Below are positions 55,621 through 64,000 of a stretch of DNA of 64,000 bases, piece after piece. Position numbers and translations under genes: made by a program. This DNA is from Chelonoidis abingdonii (Eukaryota > Chordata > Testudines > Testudinidae), in contig NC_133770.1 of the NCBI RefSeq assembly GCF_003597395.2, positions 202,743,316-202,807,315 of the forward strand, given 5' to 3'. Position 1 is the stretch's first letter, and every line of letters begins with the position of its first letter. The notes under the pieces are model-generated. The model had not been told where the DNA came from, did not search any database, and saw only the letters and a program-made list of their open reading frames with translations.

Positions 55621-56089
55621 AATTTCAGTTATATTTGAGGGTTGCATAAAGCTCACATTGTGTGAAAAGAAACAATTATGGACTATTGCAAAATTTCATT
55701 TTAAAAGGGAATTTAACTCATAGAACTAACCAGAAAAGCTTCTATATTTGTCTACTTTTGTAATTTAAAAATGGCCAGTCCATCTTAATTTTACTTAAAA
55801 ATAATGTTTCTCAGGGTGAGATTTTTGAAAAGTCAATTGTATCAGGTCATTAACATGTTAATGATATTGACAGGAATGATGGTCTTTGGGTTAATGTATT
55901 CAACTGGGCCGCAGGAGAGTTGGGTTTAGTTCTTGGCTCCTCTGTAGGATCCCTGTGTGAAAATATGGGCAAGTCACTTAATCTTCTGTGCTTCAATTCA
56001 TCTTCTATAAAATGGATTGATAATAAAGGCTTGTCAGGAAGTATTTGTTCCCTTAAAAAACATTGATTAAATCCAAAATTTTAATTTTT
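55621..56089. other. Spacer, nothing recognised
   Basis: AT-rich sequence without a supported feature. Confidence 0.5.
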
Positions 56090-56396
56090 GTTAACATATT
56101 ATTTTTCAAAAATATTGGATAGTTGATTGAAAATATGAAAACCCTAAAACCAGTCATAAAGTTATTTTGTTTTTTAGATTTTGGCTGAATGTTTGTTTCC
56201 AGTTGTGAATTAGATTTTTTTTTCTCCAATTTTGAGGCAATCTTGTCACCAACCCAATTTTTTTTAACTTTTTAATGAAAAAGCCCCCCAAAATTTCTAC
56301 TAAAATTTCCATTTTGAGGAAAAAAAAGCCAAGTTTTATTTTTAAAAAACCCCATACTCCCATACTTTTTAATGAAATATTTCATCTACCTCTACT
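56090..56396 (-). repeat. AT-rich repeat ending CTACCTCTACTA (TAGAGCTG family, diverged)
   Basis: Long T and A runs with 'tttcaaaaatattgg', 'aaaatttctactaaaatttcc' and 'aatgaaatatttcatctacc' words run up to a right end resembling the complement of TAGAGCTG. It is probably another partial copy of the family at 14305 and 37485, though more diverged. Confidence 0.45.
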
Positions 56397-58866
56397 AATC
56401 ATATTTTTAACACATTTGTCTATTTATTTATACTGTAAACTGCTGAGATGCAGGGGCTATTATCTCTGTGTTTGTACCCTGCCTCGAACAGCAGGGTCTT
56501 AGTCTTGGATGTACTAGGGTAATACAAATAATAGCTAAATAATTTTTGTATAGGAGATGACACAATAGCACAACAATTTCAAAGATTCTCTGTATTTCAG
56601 ATAAGTCAAACGTAACTTAATTTACTTGAACATCTTTGGTCTGGAATTTGGAATGGAAAGCTTTTCTGGTGAGATTTTATTCATTCACAGTACATTATTT
56701 TGAAAGTTGTATTTTTCCATGCACCCCTATTGTATCTCTTAAGTATTTGAAAGTCTGGTTATTACAGTCACCTGAGCTTTGGGTTTGAGAACCAAAGCTT
56801 TTGGGAGCCTTCTTGTGCTCAGGATCAGACCCTTGTTTACGGAAATTAGGTGTGTGCTATGATCCTGTTTAGAAAAGCAATGTTATGCACTTCCAAATCT
56901 CTTCTCTAAATGGTAAGATTCCTGTAACAGATGAGGCAGTGAACACTACTTGCCTTACTCTGTCGTCATGGACAAAATCTAGCCAGTAATTTTTCAAGTT
57001 TAAAAAAAGAAAAGAAAAGAAAAACAGACTGGAACTTTAAACCTGAAAGAATTCACTATATTAAAAAATCTGTTTTAGGGAGGAAAAAAATAGATATGAC
57101 AATTTCACTTTAAATACGTTTTCTTCCTCAGTATACTGTGGTGTGTAGGTGGACTAATGTGTTTGATTTGTTTTAGACAACTCACAAGCAGCCAGACTGA
57201 TGTTAATTAAACTCTGTTTTAAAAGTTTGTGTGAGAGAGAGGTGAGCATACACATCCAGCCTTAGACCAAGTCTAACAAATGTTTTGTTTGTTTGTTTGT
57301 TTGTTTGTTTAATTTTAAGTTATGAGAAAGCTGAAATAGGGATATGGAAGAAAAGAGTCATCTCAGCCTTAATTTTAGCATTGCTGCACATTACACTTAT
57401 GTTTGCCCCTTAATCCCCACATTCCCAGTAACAGGCTTCATGGGATAACAGGTGCAAAGGTGGTAATAAACAAACCTTTTTCATTTTTTTGTTTTTTCTC
57501 TTAAGTAGTTTCTCCTCCACCCCTCCCCCACCCTTAATTATTGTCATTTTGGAGTAGGAGTCAACCTTAAATAGCTTTCCCATTTGTTTTCCTCCATTCT
57601 GCATGGGTGCCAGTGCAGTGGTTGCATGGGAGCTAAGGAAAACCCTGGTTCTAGTGTTTTAGCTGTCCACGGACATGAGCCTTCTGTATATTGTTCTTAG
57701 TCCAACAAAATATCAAATACTTCAGTTTGTGCAGCAGCATTGTCTCCTGCAATCCTTTGTCTAGAATTCTTGAAACTCAAAGAAGCCTGTCTTTTGAATA
57801 TGCCGAGTAAAAGAGCTAGCATTAAGATTTAATCCCTACTGTGGCAGTGCTACAGCAACGTATGGTCTTAAATGAGAAAATGATGGCAACATAAGTTGTG
57901 TAGACAATAGACAGGTATGTGCACATGCTTCCTAAAATGGTCTGTGGAGCCTGCAATACACCCCTCCCCTCTCCTGTGCCTCACATTCATGTGTCATAGG
58001 ACACGTAGTATTTTTGCTAGCCAGCTCTGGAGCTGCATATTGATAAAGAAAATATTTCCATTCCCGGAACAGGTCACTCCTTTAAAAATGCATTATGGCA
58101 CAGAAACAAATGACAATTAACTTGTGACTGCAGCAGTCAACAATTATAAGGGAATATTTTATACTTTTATGAAATATTAAATATGAATTGATGCTGGGGG
58201 ATGATAATACAGACGAGAGTGAATTCCCTTCTTTACTTATTTAATCAAAGCTTAGGCTAAGCAATAGCAGAGCAAGGCTTGAGTTTGGGTTTCTCAGGGG
58301 AATCAGATTTCCACAAAAAGAGGGCAGCTGTCCCAGACACTAAATGAATGGCGTACTTAGCAGCAAGTCAATGCACTATAAAACCCCAATACATTTTTTG
58401 AAGATTCCCTGGGTGAGGTACTTTGAAACAATGTATTAATATTTATTTCTTTTCTCCAGTATTTCTGGCTTTCCTTAGCCTCCTTTGCCTCTGCTCCCAC
58501 ATTCATATTTTCACCTATTTGCCTCTTCTTTTCCCAGCTGTTTTCCCCTGCCTGCTCTTAGCCTGTAGTCAGAACATTATGGGGCAAATTGTTTCCTTGC
58601 TGGAGTAAATTGGCCACCATTTTTCAAGAAGTGTTACTTCCAAAAGCCACAAATGAAAAATATGATAACATAAGAGATGCATAAAGTCTTTCATATTGCA
58701 CCATTGACGTTAATGGCATATTTGACTTTGGTTGTCACAGGATCAAGATCTTCACTTTGTAGTGTAATCTGTATGTATTTTTTGGAATTTTCTCAGTGTT
58801 CAACATCAGACATGGGCCCTCTCACTGAGTTTGTACTAAATCCAAATCTGTAAGATACTGGAAATG
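56397..58866. other. No gene; TTTG microsatellite
   Basis: Contains (TTTG)n at about 57281-57312. The small frame at 58423-58608 is hydrophobic because of T-rich codons and has no further support. Confidence 0.5.
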
Positions 58867-59119
58867 TCAGCTTGCTGTTGCTAGGAGAGGGGAAGAGACC
58901 CTTTTCCTTTCAAAAAGCTCATCTATCTCTAAAGGAGACATTTGCTTTAGTGGGGGCTTCTGAGATCCTTGTAGGTTGCAGTTGTGAATACTGGAGAATC
59001 TCTCTTGTGGTGAAAGATAAGCACTGAGTTTTGCATCATTTAGCAAAGCTCTTTTCTTACAGGATTTTGCTTTATTTGTTGGGGCAGACTGCAGTGGGTC
59101 CTGCTTTGAATATTTCTTA
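58867..59119 (-). CDS. Candidate terminal coding exon, unknown protein (low confidence)
   Basis: On the minus strand a strong acceptor (ttgtccttttcttctctag) ends at 59120 and is followed by an open frame of 84 codons to TGA at 58867-58869. Composition is that of an ordinary polar protein tail (KKYSKQDPLQSAP, SPQERFSSIHNC, QMSPLEIDELFERKRVS), with balanced codons unlike the AT-rich noise nearby. The frame stays open upstream to 59328, where a second acceptor-like pyrimidine tract ending CCCAG precedes a CAG|GTGAAT. I do not recognise the protein and no other exon could be linked. Alternatives are a retropseudogene or chance. Confidence 0.25.
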
Positions 59120-59329
59120 CTAGAGAAGAAAAGGACAATTTTCAGATTCACCTGGAATAAAGCAATGACCTTTTCACCATTGGGCTCATGGTGTTGGAAA
59201 CATTTTTCTGTACTTTCCTTTGCACTGGGTACATAGCAAAAGAAATAAATTGTTGTGATGTTTCCAGATTTGCTAGCATGACTTTTTGTGGTAAATGAGA
59301 TCATTTTCCAGAGGTATTTCCACTTCAAA

Positions 59330-62290
59330 AAACCACAAAAATGTTGTATTTTGGGGGTGAGGGATAGTAATAAAAAACATTGTGAAAGGACAGAGAAACC
59401 CTACCTAGTAAAATAGGTTTGGATCCCTACCATCCTGACCTTTGGCTTTATGTCTTGGATTTGTGACCATTGCTTTCTCCAAATTCACTGTATTGAAAAT
59501 ATCATTATTTCCTGGCTGTTTTTAATGATTCCATTTTGTAAGAGGGGAGATATTGTTTTATTTCCCATGAGGTTTCTTGAAACCCAACTACTGCTGATTC
59601 TCGCTTATTTAACCAAACTGGAACTATTTGAGAGCCAGGTGCCAGAGCTTGTATATTGGAAGGAAAGAGAGCAGTGGTCTGGATTCTGGGATGTGTGGAA
59701 TCTGGCCAAGACTCTGGACTTAATAACTATACTTTTGCCATGTCATGGGATCATTATTCATGAACATGTCAACTGAATTCTTTCCTTCCACCCCCACTCC
59801 TCCCCACCACCAAAGCCTCTGCCATTCAGTTGCAAATTAATTGTTGCAATACAAAGGGAAATGCCTCTCATTTTCCAAACACTCAACTTGAATCCTTGAT
59901 CGAAGCAGATTTTCATCTTTGTTCCTTCCTCCCTTTCCTCCTGGTACAAGAGACTTCTAGCATGCAGATCACACTGAACTCAGCACAGCTTTTTAATATT
60001 TCTGTTTTCTTTTAATTATAATCACACATTGCAAGAGTAAAAAGCTACTAAGGCTAAGAAGCCTCTGAATATTACATTGTTATATATTTCCAAAGAAACC
60101 TTCGATCAGTGCTGACACACTGAGATTTTCCATTATACTAATCTATTATAACTTTCTAAAATATGTTTAACACTTCATGAATCTTACTTAGCCAATTATT
60201 CTTTTTTACTTCATCTGGATTTCATTTTCACTTTAAGGGAGATCTTTCCAGCAGACAAAAATGACTGAATAAACTTTAATTAGACCTCTCCAAGCAAGAA
60301 CGGTCCTATAACCATAGCTCAACAAGAGTATCTTCTTTTATCCTACAGAGGTTCGGTAAGGGTCTAATGAAGCTTTTGTGAACTAGGGAGTGGGAGGAGG
60401 AAGAGAGAACGATTTTAAAATATACAAATATTCAAAGAATTATCTTGAAATTGATCAGCTATCTTGCTCATTTCTGAGGACTGTAGCATGAGTCACACTT
60501 ACCTTTTTCAGAAAGTTTGTTTAGAGTCTACAGACCAATTTAAGATATTCAGGGAATAGATGTGTTACTGCTATGATTTATGCACCCATCCAAAAAGTTT
60601 ATTTTCAGACTTGGTTCAGGAATTGCATGTTGCTCTGAGGAAAACCGAAGAAGGGGAAAGTGGGAAGGATTTCTACTTTACATACTAAATTCCCAAGGGA
60701 ATCTCCATCTCATAATTTAAACGTAATTGGTAGGACCCATCTGGCAAGCTTGGAGGATCAGCTGGTTCTTTTGAACTGTGTTCTACATGCTAGCAGGGGT
60801 ATTGTTTTTCATGACAGTATATTTTTTTTAATTTCCTTGTGTATGTGCTTACATATTAGTCTTTGACTAGGAAGGATCAAAAGGCAAAGCAGTGACAAAA
60901 AAGGTTCCTTTTGTTGTATGATTTATGTTTCAGGAAAGAATGTGAAGTGGAATAGATTACTTACTGAACAGTGCTAATCTCTGACAGCCTGTCCTCTTCA
61001 ATAATGCTCAGACAACCAGTTTAACACAAAAGATGGTTCACAAAGAGTTTTGCTGTCATAATCTCCCATCGAAATGCCAATAGACATCATTAACATGCTC
61101 TGAACAAATGCCAGTTGGCAGTATTTTGCAAACTGTTTTTTAAATTTTGATAGTAGATAGCCTAAGGCACTCGAAACTCTGGTTGGTTTTTTTTTAAAAA
61201 ATCACAAAATGGATGAATAATTAAAGAAGAAAAAATAGCCCAGACGTTGACACCTCTGTGGAGCATTCTAACAGCAGCAACAGGTACTCCATGAAATGAG
61301 TTTTTAAAACTTTGTTTCAGAATACTTTTTATCAACCTTCATTTTGGAATTAGTCAGACGAATAAAACATAGCTTCCCCCCACCACCACCATCCATTCTG
61401 CTGTTTTTCTGCCTTTTCTTTCACCTATTCCTTTAAATAAATAGGCCTGGAACAGATTTCCGAAACTGCATATAGTGGAAGCCCCTCAAGATGGAGAGAA
61501 ATAAAGACTTAAACACACCTTATTTAATGCATTTTTAGAATAGGCACTCAGCTACCACACTGTGATAGATGTGATGTGAGAAACACAATAGAAGAGGTTA
61601 GAACAGCCTCTGCCTATCCTCTTTTGAGTTGTATACAGCATGAGCATTAGCTGTTGAAGGACAATGAGAACAAATTAATGTTTACATATGCATTTGGCAC
61701 GTCCACTTTCACCTGTCACAGCATGTGCTGTTTTAAGGATCCTTGGAACCATTCCTCCTACCTTTCATTTGAAACCAAATCTGGTATTGTTCAGCTGGTT
61801 TAGCTGATAGCAATAACAAAATTTATATCATTTCCTCATTTGGCAATCTGTCTGGTTCTTACTGAAGTGATATGTGCATGACAAAAACACTGTCACACTA
61901 GCTGGCATATGTATAGTTGCGGGGATTCTTAGCAGGATGGCCAAGGGCTGAACAGATATGAAAACAGAACTACCACAAGGAGACAAACTACCTAGAAGTG
62001 TACCTGAAAGGAAAAGAATGGCAGGGTGTTGAGGTCCTGATCATACAAAGACTTAATCACACAAGGTGACACTTTCAGAAGAGCTCAGCTTCTCTTTAGG
62101 CACCTAAAAGAAATGGACAGATTTTTCAAGAGATTTTAGTTCCTATTGTTCTTGGTAAGAGGTGCTGCATGCTGAACTCCTGAAAATCTGGCCACATACT
62201 TGTGTCCTGTCTACAAACACTCAGTGAATTATACACACGCTTAAAGTTAATCGTATGGGGAAAAAATTGCAGTGTTGGGGGTCTCAGGTG
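59330..62290. other. No gene supported
   Basis: About 3 kb of AT-rich, apparently unique sequence. Reading frames are short. A loose palindrome at about 62068-62192 (cactttcagaagagctcagc against tgctgaactcctgaaaatct) resembles an old amniote repeat. Nothing else could be supported. Confidence 0.5.
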
Positions 62291-62294
62291 CTTA

Positions 62295-62520
62295 ATAATA
62301 ATACCTAGCTGTTTATAGTGCTTTTCATCAGTAGATCTTAAAACACTTTACAAAGAGAGATCACTACCATTGTCCCCAGTTTACAGATTGGAAAACTGAG
62401 TTACAGAGAGGGGAAGTGACTTGCCCAAGCTCACTCACCAGGCCAGAGGCAGAACTGGGAATCAAACCCAAGTCTCTTGAGCCCCAGTCCAGTGCTCTAT
62501 CGAGACCATACTGACTCTCC
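62295..62520 (+). repeat. CORE-SINE/MIR-like element
   Basis: A well-preserved copy with 'ttacagattggaaaactgag', 'ggggaagtgacttgcccaag', 'cagaggcagaactgggaatc' and 'gccccagtccagtgctctat' in order. It is longer than the copy at 9325 because it includes a left part (cctagctgtttatagtgctt, cactttacaaagagag) typical of the family in sauropsids. Confidence 0.8.
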
Positions 62521-63410
62521 AAAATGAAAGTTGATCACTTTTGACACTTTGGCCAACGTGTGTAAAGTTACTTATCTTCATAAGTGTTTGCAAGATCAGG
62601 ACACTAGTCTGATGATGTTTGTATTTCTGCTTTCTGTACTATACCTTTTCTGTGATAAACTTTCTTATTTAGAAGAATTATCTCCAGAGCTATCGAACAT
62701 TCATTTGCAATAACATAGTTCAAATTATTTTTTAAAGCACACAAACACAAGGTGACTTTAATCAGAAGCCTCTCCTGAACACGTTGTAATTCATTCTTAG
62801 AGCATCCTTATTGCCCATATTGAATACAGCAATGATACAATTTTGATATGATCCAATGATATTTTCTTAAATATGCCAACTCTTTTGCCTCACTCAGATC
62901 TAGCTGGAAACTTAGATAAAAAGGTCAAAACTGTGGGAGGAAAGTTGTCATTAAAGCGTGCTTTCCTACAAACAATGAAGGAAAAAAAATCAGGCTTCAC
63001 TGAAATACTTTAATTTGTTTATTTTCTTTGCTCCTGTTTAACAAAGGATTGTAATATGGGTTTCCATTGCAAACTGGAATTTAGACTTTGACTTTGTCAT
63101 TATATCCATGTGATGAAAATGCTCATTTACTTTTAATATTTTCTTTCAGTTAAAATAAACACAGGCCACAGTCTTACTTTTGTATACTATCATGCCCAGT
63201 GAGTGTCAGTCAATGGCCCCAAGGTCCATGTTCAGGGATCTATTTGTAGAATGTGGACTATAATCTGAATAATTGCATATACAGTATGTACGTAGGGTAT
63301 GGGAAGCAGATTGTGCTTTTTGCTCAAGCCATTTCACTTATTGAAAATTCTGCATTGTGTTCAGAGAGTAAATTATAACTTATTGTCGTTTAAAAACCAC
63401 AGGGGTTGTG
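62521..63410. other. AT-rich DNA, nothing recognised
   Basis: No supported gene, RNA or repeat. Confidence 0.5.
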
Positions 63411-63472
63411 CCTAGGGTTGCCAGCTCTCCCGGAATATCTTCAGTCAGATTTTTTTTTTCCCCAACATGACA

Positions 63473-64000
63473 TAGAACATAAGAGCATAAGAATAGCCGT
63501 ACTGGGTCAGACCAAAGATCCATCTAGCCCAGTATCCTGTCTACCGACAGTGGCCAATGCCAGGTGCCCCAGAGGAAGTGAACCCAACAGGCAATGATCA
63601 AGTGATCTCTCTCCAGCCACCCATCTCCAACCTCTAACAAACAGAGGGTAGGGACAACCTTCCTTACCCATCCTGGTTAATATATATTAACGGACTTAAC
63701 CTCCATGAATTTATCCACTTCTCTTTTAAACGCTGTTATAGTCCTAACCTTCACAGCCTCCTCAGGCAAGGAGGTCCACAAGTTGACTGTGCACTCTGTG
63801 AAGAAGACTTTCCTTTTATTTGTTTTAAACCTGGTGCCCATTAATTTCATTTGGTGGCCCTTAGTTCTTGTATTATGGGAACAAGTAAATAACTTTTCCT
63901 TATTTACTTTAGCAACATCACTCATGATTTTATATACCTCTATCATATCCCCTCTTAGTCTCCTCTTTTCCAAGCTGAAAAGTCCTAGCCTCTTTAATCT
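63473..64000 (-). mobile_element. CR1 LINE 3' part, antisense, runs off the window
   Basis: It starts at the antisense 3' end (gaacataagagcataagaat, then gggtcagaccaaagatccat) and continues to the window edge. The minus-strand frame 63677-63973 is open for 98 codons and gives the ORF2 C-terminus: EKRRLRGDMIEVYKIMS, FFTECTVNLWTSLPEEAV, FKREVDKFME. This is the best-preserved coding piece of the antisense subfamily here. How much of the element lies beyond the window cannot be seen. Confidence 0.93.

Noticed and set aside
58423..58608. Small secreted or membrane peptide
   Set aside because: Hydrophobicity comes from T-rich codons and there is no promoter, splice or conservation evidence.
1..64000. 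CRISPR array, bacterial operons or a prokaryotic system
   Set aside because: No regularly spaced repeats with unique spacers, no ribosome-binding-site-led gene strings, and abundant vertebrate transposons.
1..64000. Tortoise-type tRNA-derived Pol III SINE (GGGGGAGGGATAGCTCAG start)
   Set aside because: I looked for its start and A-box context on both strands. The only similar A box is in the palindromic repeat at 14561, which has a different structure.

Overview
The window is vertebrate, non-coding, repeat-dense DNA, most likely from a turtle (Testudines). The evidence is the repeat content: CR1 LINE copies with the 8-bp ATTCTATG-type 3' tail, CR1 copies carrying an esterase-like ORF1, PIF/Harbinger elements whose ends read GGGTACGTCTACACT / AGACCAGGCC, several hAT elements, Gypsy/ERV-type LTRs, and relics of L2 and CORE-SINE/MIR. 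The turtle assignment rests on recalled similarity to turtle repeats and was not tested by a search. No complete host gene, tRNA gene, rRNA gene or CRISPR array was found. At most two or three short stretches look like possible exons or pseudogene debris.

Layout. 1-5.9 kb: mostly unique AT-rich DNA with a CA/TA microsatellite, one small palindromic repeat and one copy of an AT-rich family ending in TAGAGCTG. 5.9-8.1 kb: a solo LTR, a 90-bp retroposed fragment with a 12-bp target duplication, and an unexplained direct repeat of about 170 bp. 8.9-10.6 kb: a very old antisense L2 element carrying a CORE-SINE. 11.2-11.75 kb: a hAT element with a second small hAT inside it. 12.7-14.2 kb: a sense CR1 fragment. 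14.3-15.1 kb: an AT-rich palindromic repeat whose centre holds inverted tRNA-like units. 16.25-20.7 kb: an ancient antisense CR1 split by two younger CR1 copies lying tail to tail; the longer keeps an open esterase ORF1. 20.7-22.6 kb: LTR-like sequence interrupted by a hAT element. 26.4-32.0 kb: LTR-type sequence holding a 324-bp MITE, itself split by a 4.28-kb Harbinger element. 35.3 and 53.5 kb: short hAT elements with target duplications. 37.5 and 56.1 kb: further copies of the TAGAGCTG family. 39.6-41.5 and 50.9-52.9 kb: two deletion derivatives of the Harbinger family. 42.9-46.7 kb: a broken hAT transposase gene interrupted by an antisense CR1. 48.0-49.0 kb: a second solo LTR. 63.4-64.0 kb: an antisense CR1 running off the window.

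How the parts fit. The Harbinger element at 27.5-31.8 kb encodes two convergent genes, as this superfamily does: a DDE transposase on the plus strand and a Myb/SANT-like DNA-binding protein on the minus strand. Both are broken. The shorter copies keep ends and arms but not the full genes, so they would have depended on enzymes supplied elsewhere. The CR1 copies are all 5' truncated or broken. Insertion boundaries and target duplications allow a relative order of events to be read in several places. I found no convincing previously undescribed biological system. The most unusual items are the nested Harbinger stack, the tRNA-like inverted units, the direct repeat at 6.6/7.9 kb, and a possible terminal exon at 58.9-59.1 kb.
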